The translations under genes were made by a program, and so were the position numbers. The notes below the pieces were generated by a model. That model was not told where the DNA came from. It worked only from the letters and a program-made list of their open reading frames with translations, and did no database searches. A DNA stretch of 22,057 nucleotides from a virus: the IMG/VR virus record IMGVR_UViG_3300020109_000146, positions 1-22,057 of that record; one strand, given 5' to 3'. Position 1 is the stretch's first letter. Every line of letters begins with the position of its first letter. This document shows, one piece after another, positions 1 through 7,800 of the stretch.

Positions 1-126
1 AGACAATGCATCAGGTAAAAGATATTTGATGGCCATAGCGCATGTGCTTGAGAAACACATTCGATCACCATGACCGGTAGCACTATCTGTTTGGGGGTAA
101 TACTGCCGAACAGGCAACATTACCAT
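1..126 (-). CDS. C39-like cysteine peptidase, N-terminal 42 residues (partial)
   Basis: This reading frame starts at ATG 126 (an in-frame ATG also lies at 120) and runs off the left edge after exactly 42 codons without a stop. The visible part matches the start of the C39-like peptidase fold: Gln12 sits where the oxyanion-hole glutamine is expected, and Cys24 in the motif CFSSTCAM aligns with the family motif CGPTSLAM. The His and Asp of the triad would lie outside the window. Similar proteins occur in cyanophages. The gene begins 5 bases after the stop of the small membrane protein, so the two are probably cotranslated. Inference: a virion or lysis peptidase, possibly cutting peptide cross-links of peptidoglycan. 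The family is likely, but the role is open because most of the protein is not visible. Confidence 0.68.
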   Translation of the reverse strand, partial: MVMLPVRQYYPQTDSATGHGDRMCFSSTCAMAIKYLLPDALS

Positions 127-131
127 TGTTG

Positions 132-329
132 TTATTTGAGAGAGTCTTTGACTTGTCTAATTTTATCGTCTTCTTTGCGGACCAGCTTCAGGTATGAAAC
201 AACCGAAAGAACAACTTGAATAATACTATTCTCTTTTAGTTTGCTTGCTGCCAGAGCTTCTGAGCCAAGAAACAAGCCAAAAAAGGCAAGAGCCTCATAG
301 GAGAGACTCACGCCAAGAATGGTAAGCAT
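132..329 (-). CDS. small membrane protein, candidate holin
   Basis: A 65-residue protein with one hydrophobic N-terminal segment (about residues 3-27, leucine-, phenylalanine- and alanine-rich), followed by a charged, lysine-rich tail (residues 29-65). The start at ATG 329 has a plausible Shine-Dalgarno stretch (TAGGTAA) upstream, and the stop is TAA at 132-134. Size, single span and position downstream of the fiber genes match T7 gp17.5, the 67-residue holin encoded directly after the tail fiber. A peptidase-like gene follows 5 bases later. What is seen is a short one-span membrane protein. The holin role is inferred from position and architecture, not from sequence identity; it could instead be a minor membrane or virion protein. 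Confidence 0.6.
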   Translation of the reverse strand: MLTILGVSLSYEALAFFGLFLGSEALAASKLKENSIIQVVLSVVSYLKLVRKEDDKIRQVKDSLK

Positions 330-357
330 TGTAGTTACCTAAATGAGTTATTGATGA

Positions 358-663
358 TTACCAGGGGCAGCCCGCCGCTTTGGTAGGGTTACGTTGTTCA
401 TCCAACTGGCTCTGAAGAGCGGCTTCAACTTCAGCTACTTTCTCCTCACCCAGTTGGTCTTTGACCCACTGAACGCAGACTTCAGGAGTCAGCTGAGAAT
501 AAGGAATCATTTCGTCTTCGGGTCGCGCCAGACCAATCGAGCCGTAAGCACCAGAGGAATAGGTGTCATCTTTGGCATCTACAGTATAGTGGCATACGTA
601 AACGTAACCGTCAATTACCTCACGTTCGAGGTTTGAAATATTCCAAGTAAAGGTAGTAGACAT
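358..663 (-). CDS. conserved small cyanophage protein of unknown function
   Basis: A 101-residue soluble, acidic protein with no signal peptide or membrane segment. The first half contains a Thr-Trp motif at the start, a Tyr/Val-rich likely beta region (residues 19-30) and a glycine-rich turn near residue 40. The second half looks helical: a WVKDQLG stretch, then an alanine- and glutamine-rich segment, ending in CPW. I recognise it as a recurring small protein near tail genes in cyanophages, but know no function. The start at ATG 663 lacks a clear Shine-Dalgarno sequence. It is the first gene after the terminator at 686-717, so it depends on read-through or on its own promoter. A small structural or assembly protein is possible. 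Confidence 0.75.
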   Translation of the reverse strand: MSTTFTWNISNLEREVIDGYVYVCHYTVDAKDDTYSSGAYGSIGLARPEDEMIPYSQLTPEVCVQWVKDQLGEEKVAEVEAALQSQLDEQRNPTKAAGCPW

Positions 664-685
664 AACTAATGTGAGTGTTTAGGTG

Positions 686-717
686 AAAAAAAAAGGCACC
701 CCATGTAAGGAGTGCCT
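686..717 (-). terminator. rho-independent terminator after the fiber genes
   Basis: On the minus strand, a 9-base-pair stem (AGGCACTCC paired with GGGGTGCCT, one G-U pair) closes a 6-base loop. It is followed at once by a run of nine T. It lies 30 bases downstream of the stop of the 588-residue fiber protein and is oriented for that transcript. The stem and T-run are directly visible and of textbook form. Confidence 0.9.
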
Positions 718-746
718 ATGAAAAAGGTGGTAGTGAAGGGGACTAA

Positions 747-2513
747 TCAGCACGCCATCAGTACACAAGGCACGCAGTAGCTGCCGTCCTCGTAGGTGCA
801 GCTCACGTTGGTACTGGTGACCTTGGCAATGGTCTTGCTGCGGATAATGTCATCGTCTTGAGGCTTGGCGGTTCCATCACCAGCGGACATCAGCAGATCG
901 CCGCGCTCGACGGTTACACCTTCGGCAATGCGGATGATGAAGTCACCCGTCATCGCGCAGTAGAAGTCGTTCGTGTAGGTGTCGTCATCGTCGTCCCACG
1001 CCTGGAACACACCGGACACGTTCTTGTCACCTTCAACGTCGCTCACCTTCATCCGGTTGAGCTGTTCGTTTTCCTCGTCGTCCCATTCGCACATCTCGTT
1101 GATGTTGGAGAGAACGGAACCACGCAGGATTTCTTCGCGTTCAGCACCGGAAGGGAGTTGAGACCAGCGACTTAGGTGAGCGCCGTTGTAGGAGACAGTG
1201 GTGCCGGAAACCGAAATTGAACCTTCAAAAGTATTATCCTGGAAAAAACGTATAAGATTGCCGTCATTTGTGTTGCGGTTAATGTTCATGCACTCGGAAC
1301 CGCTGACTGTTACATCTGTTTGACCAGTAGAACTTATTTGAAATCCAGCAACATTTAGGTCTGATGCTATTTTTCCTACAAGCACTCCGCCATTATTTGT
1401 AATCCTCATCCGCTCCGTCGGGGAACTCGCCCCGTCGGCGGTAGTCGAGAACTCTAGTCTTGTTGGCTGAGAAGACCCTGCAGTCCATGTTCCGCCATCT
1501 CGTCTTGCGACAATTCGTGCTGCGCTCGAATGGTTTGCAGCACTGAAGCTATAATCACCCAATGCGGCACCATCTGTAGGCGCTGACTCGCTATTGGCTA
1601 CAAGTATTGCCGGCGTAGGACCTCCATCAGCCCCGCCTGAAACAATCAGCTTTGGTAGTGAGCTAGACGTAGAAGACGTGCCAACTAACAGGCGTCCCGA
1701 ACTATCAAGGCGAGCTTTTTCATTCGCTCCAATACCAAAAACTAGATTGCTGGTTGCTCTTAAACCAAAATCAGACGAAGAGTTGCCGAACATCCAATTA
1801 GCATCACCAACATATCCAATATTTGCAGCACTTTTCAAGAAGTTAATGTAAGTATTGCTTGTGCCGTCTATTCCAATATTTGCTGTCGCAGCCGCAATAT
1901 CTAGCTTATTGTTAGGGCTCGCAGTGCCAATCCCTACATTGCCTCCAGATTGAACCACCATTTTGGTGGATCCATTTGGTTGAATATAAAAGCTGCCATC
2001 TGTGTATAGTTCCGTGTATCCACTATTGCCAGTAAGTCTTAATTGAGCATTGCCAGCAGTGTCTTGTACATGCAGGCGAGTGCTAGGGCTCGAAACCCCT
2101 ATGCCTAGACGCCCTGAGGAGTCAATCACGAGACTGTTGACTGGTGCGCTGCCGTTAAAACTAACGGCTTGGGTGGAGCCTGCGGTGCCACCACCCGTGA
2201 AATTAACGGTGCCGGTGCTGCCAATAAATACTCGCCCAGACCCACCAGTGCTGATGGCTAATTGGTCTGCTCCGGGTGAAAAAATGCCGGTGTTGGTGTC
2301 GCCAGTAAACTTAAGGCTTGGGGTGCCTTGAGAACCAAGGGCCAGGGCAGAGTTGCTGCCGTCTTCCCGCAGCAGGGGGTTACCACCAGCAGTAGAGCCG
2401 TCGTGGACGACAGCAGTTTTTTTAGTTGTGTCAACGGTGACTTCTTTGGAAACACCGGTAAAAGAAGCGTGCTGAGCAGTTGTGCCACCACGCAGTTGAA
2501 GTTGATCAGGCAT
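747..2513 (-). CDS. second tail fiber / appendage protein
   Basis: A 588-residue protein beginning 2 bases after the gp17-type fiber stop. Residues 1-50 contain an LRGGTTAQHASFTG segment and a VTVDTTKKTAVVHDG segment, a cap seen at the start of many cyanophage fiber and appendage proteins. Residues about 95-400 carry repeated GIGT/SP-type units (for example RLGIGVSSPSTRLHV and NVGIGTASPNNKLDI) typical of trimeric beta-structured fibers. The last ~160 residues form a distinct acidic domain with a run of aspartates and a cysteine-containing end (CVPCVLMAC). That end resembles C-terminal folding or chaperone domains of cyanophage fibers and may be related to self-cleaving appendage domains. Inference: the distal receptor-binding part of the fiber. 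Codon and base use shift to G/C-rich near position 1215, exactly where the C-terminal domain begins. Confidence 0.8.
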   Translation of the reverse strand: MPDQLQLRGGTTAQHASFTGVSKEVTVDTTKKTAVVHDGSTAGGNPLLREDGSNSALALGSQGTPSLKFTGDTNTGIFSPGADQLAISTGGSGRVFIGSTGTVNFTGGGTAGSTQAVSFNGSAPVNSLVIDSSGRLGIGVSSPSTRLHVQDTAGNAQLRLTGNSGYTELYTDGSFYIQPNGSTKMVVQSGGNVGIGTASPNNKLDIAAATANIGIDGTSNTYINFLKSAANIGYVGDANWMFGNSSSDFGLRATSNLVFGIGANEKARLDSSGRLLVGTSSTSSSLPKLIVSGGADGGPTPAILVANSESAPTDGAALGDYSFSAANHSSAARIVARRDGGTWTAGSSQPTRLEFSTTADGASSPTERMRITNNGGVLVGKIASDLNVAGFQISSTGQTDVTVSGSECMNINRNTNDGNLIRFFQDNTFEGSISVSGTTVSYNGAHLSRWSQLPSGAEREEILRGSVLSNINEMCEWDDEENEQLNRMKVSDVEGDKNVSGVFQAWDDDDDTYTNDFYCAMTGDFIIRIAEGVTVERGDLLMSAGDGTAKPQDDDIIRSKTIAKVTSTNVSCTYEDGSYCVPCVLMAC

Positions 2514-2515
2514 GA

Positions 2516-4873
2516 TTAAAGATTACCAAAATTGTAAGAACTAGAACCAGTCGCAAGAGCTACCCGCTTAGCAGGTACATTCTCGCCAGGAAATACTGCA
2601 CCAGTGATTGCTAGATCACCAAGATCAATTAGATTAGAACCGACCGCACCTGTGTAAATAGTATTGAAATTACCAGTAAGCGGAACAAATTCTGTAAATT
2701 GATTTTCTGCAAGAGACTGCCAGCTGCTGCCATTAAAGACACGCCACTGACTGGAAACACTATTAAAGTAGTTGTCTCCTGTATTAACTGGATTGCCAAA
2801 CGTATCAACGCTTGGATCCGAAGACAAGCTTCCAAGGTAAAGACCAAGGAAGTTATTCAGATAATTTGAAGCATTGATAACATTGGCAATGTTAGTTCCA
2901 ACAGTATTGACGTTTGCAATACTGCCTGCAACTGTATTAACATTCGCAATGGATCCTGCTGCTGTATTAACATTTGCAATGGATCCAGCAACGGTATTGA
3001 TATTTGCGCTATTGCCAGCTACCGAAGTTACATTGGCATTAATGCCCGCAACGGTGTTGATATTGGCAATGTTGGTTGCGTTGGTATTTACGTTGGCAAT
3101 AGACCCAGCAACAGTGGTTACGTTTGCGTCATTTGTAGCAACCGTGTTGACATTGGCGATGTTGTTTCCAACGTTATTGACATTGGCGATGTTCGTTGCA
3201 ACCGTATCAATTTCACTGACCGGTTCATTCAGGTCAGCAGCAACGGTTTGAATGTCACTGATGTTTGTGGCTACTGTATTGACATTGGTAATCGCATTAC
3301 CAACGGTATTCACATTAGCAATGTTAGTTGCAACGGTATCAATCTCGCTGACTGGCTCGTTCAGATCATTAGCAACCGTTTGAATGTCGCTGATGTTAGA
3401 CGCAACAGTCGTTACGTTTGAACTAATACCAGCAACAGTGGTTACATTAGAACTGATACCAGCAACCGTCGTTACATTACCGGCAATACCAGCAACCGTG
3501 GTCACCTCAGTGGCCTTAGGAACCAAACGGTGGAAGGTATACGTGTGAAGCGTACTGGTGGTCTCTACAAGGACACCAAAGCCCGCTGCAAGCACCGTAG
3601 AACCACAACCGTTAATCGTTACCGTATTACCACCAGCACCACTAGCAATGGTCACCGTACCCGACACCGGAGTGCGAGTCGTGGTCATTTCTTTGATACT
3701 GACAATAGTACCAGCACCATCCGGGTTGTTGATGTCCGGGTTGGTGACGGGAAAGCTGGTTTCGTTGGCAATCGGTACAAAACCGCCAACGTCATCCACC
3801 AAGTCGATGATCCTGGCGTCGATGGCGGCAGTCGTTGCAATGAAACTGTCGCTTCCACTCCACGCCATCCCGCTGTTAATGGTCTCAGTGCTGTCCTGGC
3901 GGAAGTACCGCAGGTCAGAGGCAGAGGTGGTGTAGAAGCTGGTGTCGTTAGGAGAGACGCCAGCTACCTCAGCGTTGGTGACGACCGTAGCGCCAGTCAG
4001 TTTGCTTGAATCAACCGTACCTGCAGTGAGCTTGGCACCATCAATACCGCTTGCTACCTTCGCATCAGTAACAGCACCATCAGCAAGCTTACCGGTGGTT
4101 ACATTAAGGTCAGCAATCTTGGCAGTGGTTACGTTCTGATCAGCAATCTTTGCTGTGGTGATATTAGCATCAAGGATCTTGGTAGTAATGACAGCATCAT
4201 TAGCTAGATCATTTGATACAATCGTTCCATCAGCAATCTTAGCAGACGTAACCGAACCATCAGCCAGTTTGGCCGTAGTTACGTTGGCATCAGCAATCTT
4301 AGTGGTGGTTACATTGCTATCAGCAATCTTTGCAGTAGTAACATTACTGTCAGCAATCATGGCCGTAGCCACACTGCCAACATCACCCGTGCTGACTAGA
4401 GTTCCAGAACTGTTGGGGAGGTTAAGGGTACGATCAGCCGTAGGGTCACCACCAAGTAAGGTGGTTTCATTGGCATCATTAGTCGTACCCTCAAAGATAA
4501 TACCTTTACCAGCAGCAAACTCAAGGTTGCCAGTCATTGTACCGCCAGTAGAGTCTACGCGACGGTCAATGGTTTCTTGAGTGCTGTAAAGGATTTGACT
4601 GAAATTATCGTTTAGATCCTGAGCACGAATCGAGGAACCAGCAAAGAAGGTTGCCTGAAGGGCATCAACGTCAGTTTCCCGATAAATACGAATAGCCGCC
4701 CCATTGGTCGGAGCGGTATTAAACTGAATAGTGGTAGCGTTGGCAAGAGTGTATGCAGTTGTTAGGGTTCCGTTAATCGTTGCTTTGATTTCGGAACTAT
4801 CAAGGTATGGGAAAGCAAACGAGTAAAGGACTGTTGATCCGTTACCCGTATAATTATTTTCTGTGATTGCCAT
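2516..4873 (-). CDS. gp17: tail fiber protein, T7 gp17-type N-terminus
   Basis: A 785-residue fiber. Residues 1-130 match the T7 tail-fiber N-terminal domain that anchors fibers to the tail: a GNGSTVLYSFAFPYL start, an IRIYRETDVD strand near residue 62, and a SIRAQDLNDNFSQ stretch near residue 81. A low-complexity shaft follows. Residues about 169-290 are decapeptide repeats of the form TTAKIADxNV, and about 454-664 are NVxTVAGxxA repeats including a 44-residue duplication. The C-terminal 110 residues include a YLGSLSSDP segment and a WRVFNGSSW segment, a short domain common at ends of phage fiber repeats. No large receptor-binding tip is obvious, which fits the adjacent 588-residue protein acting as a second fiber component. 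T7 gp17 is 553 residues, so the shaft here is much longer. Confidence 0.9.
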   Translation of the reverse strand: MAITENNYTGNGSTVLYSFAFPYLDSSEIKATINGTLTTAYTLANATTIQFNTAPTNGAAIRIYRETDVDALQATFFAGSSIRAQDLNDNFSQILYSTQETIDRRVDSTGGTMTGNLEFAAGKGIIFEGTTNDANETTLLGGDPTADRTLNLPNSSGTLVSTGDVGSVATAMIADSNVTTAKIADSNVTTTKIADANVTTAKLADGSVTSAKIADGTIVSNDLANDAVITTKILDANITTAKIADQNVTTAKIADLNVTTGKLADGAVTDAKVASGIDGAKLTAGTVDSSKLTGATVVTNAEVAGVSPNDTSFYTTSASDLRYFRQDSTETINSGMAWSGSDSFIATTAAIDARIIDLVDDVGGFVPIANETSFPVTNPDINNPDGAGTIVSIKEMTTTRTPVSGTVTIASGAGGNTVTINGCGSTVLAAGFGVLVETTSTLHTYTFHRLVPKATEVTTVAGIAGNVTTVAGISSNVTTVAGISSNVTTVASNISDIQTVANDLNEPVSEIDTVATNIANVNTVGNAITNVNTVATNISDIQTVAADLNEPVSEIDTVATNIANVNNVGNNIANVNTVATNDANVTTVAGSIANVNTNATNIANINTVAGINANVTSVAGNSANINTVAGSIANVNTAAGSIANVNTVAGSIANVNTVGTNIANVINASNYLNNFLGLYLGSLSSDPSVDTFGNPVNTGDNYFNSVSSQWRVFNGSSWQSLAENQFTEFVPLTGNFNTIYTGAVGSNLIDLGDLAITGAVFPGENVPAKRVALATGSSSYNFGNL
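2880..3510 (-). repeat. NVxTVAGxxA decapeptide repeat array within the fiber gene
   Basis: The fiber gene here encodes about 20 imperfect 10- to 11-residue units with consensus N-V-N/T-T-V-A-G-S/I-x-A, covering roughly residues 454-664. Third-position differences between units are frequent, so the array is old or kept diverse. The regular hydrophobic spacing suggests an elongated trimeric shaft. Confidence 0.85.
3181..3407 (-). repeat. 44-codon tandem duplication in the fiber shaft
   Basis: Positions 3181-3275 and 3313-3407 encode the same peptide, NISDIQTVA-N/A-DLNEPVSEID and onward, with a period of exactly 132 bases. The two copies differ by only a couple of residues but by about fifteen bases, mostly synonymous. 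The conserved LNEPVSEID insert interrupts the surrounding decapeptide rhythm at each copy. Confidence 0.85.
4004..4369 (-). repeat. TTAKIADxNV decapeptide repeat array within the fiber gene
   Basis: About 10 to 12 imperfect units of 30 bases encode TTAKIADxNV-like decapeptides, roughly residues 169-290 of the fiber. The last units decay towards DSSKLTGATV. Alternating I/L, A and V positions suit a repetitive fibrous fold. Confidence 0.85.
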
Positions 4874-4899
4874 TTAATGGTTACCACGAAGGGGTATAG

Positions 4900-7800
4900 T
4901 TAAAGGCCACCAAACTCGGTAAGTTCTTCCAACTCAGGGTTGGGTCCAAACTCACCTTGAAGAGCACGGATGTCCCTGTCTCTGCTTTGTGCAACAAGCA
5001 AACGATAGGAACCACTCTCTTCATAAAGCTTGCGGAGTGCGGGTTTCTTAAATTGATTGACGATCTTGCCAATCGCTTTAACGTGTGGAGCGGCTACTTC
5101 TTCATCCCCAATAATGGTTTCAGTATTGATGGGTCGTCCCGCATAGGCCTTGGCCATAGCCTGCCATTCAGGAGATTTCATTACCTTTTCAAGTTTGTTA
5201 CGAAGACCAGACTCAGCAAGAATCTGAGCAAGACGTTCGCGGTGTTCTGGTTCCAGTTGAACTGAATCAGTACCAGTCTTGAGGATGGTGTTGATTGGAT
5301 ACCCAATCTTGGTCAGTTGTTGAACAACGTAATCCTTCTCCACATCATAGACACGGATCGGACTTACAGCATTGAAGATACCACCACCAGTGCTGTAGCT
5401 CTTCTTACCAGTAATTGGGCTGGTTACAGTGGCTAGATCACGGCCAAACCCGGGGGCAGCAGCAACAAGCATACGATCCAACTCTCCACGGGTTTCCTTG
5501 AGGTAAGGATCCAAAGAGTTAGCAAATGCTCGACGTACACCCGAATAAGGAAGGATGGTGTTGGCTGAATTAAGTACAAAGGCCATACCGCTTGGATCAC
5601 TCAATGCTTTTGGATTAAGCATTTCACCGAGGGTACTGATACCGGCAAGAAAACTCTTTTCGGTATAAGCTGCCATGATGGAGTATTGAAGTTGTCGCAT
5701 TACGTTACTAGCAGCATCTGCCCCACCAATCTTCACAAGCCTCATTGCATCAGCAACAATGCTTAGCATCGAGTTAATTGGTTCAAAAGATGCATAGGAA
5801 ACCCACTTATCACCAACCTTAATGGACATAGCAGGACGACCCTCGGATCGCCACGCCTTACGTTCATTAGGATCGTGTGGAAGGTTACCGGTTACTTCTG
5901 TAGTAAGTCCAAGCATAAGCATGGTACCAACAAGAAGCGCACCAGTGGCCTCACGGCCTTCCATTTCTGCTACAAGCAGATCATCACCATTCTTGAGGGC
6001 AGCCTGGTAGGTTTCATTGAACTGACGCATTGCCCGACTAACAACAGGCATATGCTCCAGACCATAACCAATCAGGTTAGCAGGAGTCCGTACAAAGGGA
6101 ATGAACAGACGACCAAGACCCATAGGCATTTGGTCCACCATGTTGGCGATACTGTTCATAAAGGAACCTGGATCATTTTGGAAGGTAACCCGTTCCGCAT
6201 AATCAAGGAGATCCTTGTCTAAGATGCGACCAGTCTGTGGATCAATACCCTTAGAAAACCCTTCAATGTATTTGTTGAAAAGGGTATCCACATCCGCCTC
6301 ATCAGCAGAGTGGGCCATTGCTTCATACATTGCCTTACTGTGCATCCGATAGCGCGCAGACATTCCTTTAAAGAAGTCATCGCTTGCCATCAAGGCACGG
6401 CTAGGCCAGGATAGCCAGGGGTTATTAAGAACCTTATAGGTGTTATAAAGCATCCCTGCGGCTACTTTCTCACCATCGGTGCGGGCCGCCAGATTCATCT
6501 GTTCGAGGATGGCTCTGGTTTCAAAGTCTTCAACCACAAACTTCTGGCTGAAGTTAACCGAGTCACCTGTCTTTAGGGTAATCAGGGCTGTTTGCCAAGC
6601 ATCGTTGATGCCATTAAACATACCATGAATACCTGCCACAGCAGAATCACGCAGAGCCTTATCGTTCGTTATAGAACCACGAAGATACGTGGAGAATGGA
6701 CGTTCAATTAGCGAGTAGGTGTTACCAAAAAGGTTACGCAGGTGAGTAATAGGACCAGACAGCATTGACTGGTACATGCTCGTGGTAAGTGCCTTAGCAC
6801 CTTGACGAACAGCAACAGCACCGAATCTTACTGTTTTGGATGGATCACCACCAGCAAGGACCATAGCCCTCACCAGACGATCTACCTCATCCTGAGCACT
6901 TGGATCATTGCTGCGTTGGAGCTGCTTAACCTTAAGGGCCCATTCGCGGATCTGTCCACGAGTCAATTCGTTATCAGCGGCTTCTGCCGCATCATCATAG
7001 ACTTCTGCGTTGAACTTAAAGATGTTCAGCGTAGAACCAGTCTTTTGTGCGGTGTATTTATGAAGGTCAAGAAGTGTAACAAGACGATCCACTACCCGAT
7101 CAAACATATTACCATCAAACTCACCTGCTTCACGAAGAGCAGCAGCGTTGGTGGCAATCTCATTGATTTGAAGGGCAGTATCACGAACCAGAGCCTTGGT
7201 AACCAGAATACCCTTTTTGGAAAGAACCTTTCCGGTGATGTTTTCTGGATCAATAAGTTCAGCTTGCTTCATCATGTCAACAAGCTTCTCATTGGTGGTT
7301 TCCCCATCAATGGCTGCTCGGAAGTTCTGAAGCTCTTCAGCAGCAGACTTAACCACAGCATTCACGGAGGTACGTGCTGCTGCGGCTGCCTGTTGAAGGT
7401 CGGCTCGCTTGGAAATGTTACGAATCAGCTCTTCTGCATCACCCTTAATGCTGGATATGCGGAACTGAGCATCCGTCATCATGTGGGTAGCACCACGTAC
7501 CGTACCAAGGGGAACATCAAAGTTAACCGCCTTAGCACCCGCCTGATTAAAGGATGCGTGTTGTTGGGCAATGGCCTTTGTAGGGTCACCTTCCTTAACA
7601 ACTGCCGCTGCTTCTTGAGCAACATAGTCACGGGCATCATCTGGATAATAACCACGACTAATGGCTTCATCCAGCTCCTCAATATTTCGAGTAACGATGT
7701 CCTTTGTTTGACTCAAAGCAACATACTTTGGATCAGTCTCAGAGACACCAGCAGCCCGCATAGCATCGAGCTGTTGGCCGTATTGAACTTCAAGATCAGT

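Noticed and set aside
2880-4369. CRISPR-like or non-coding repeat array
   Set aside because: The repeats are 30-base in-frame units with synonymous variation inside one long open frame, so they are protein repeats of the fiber shaft.
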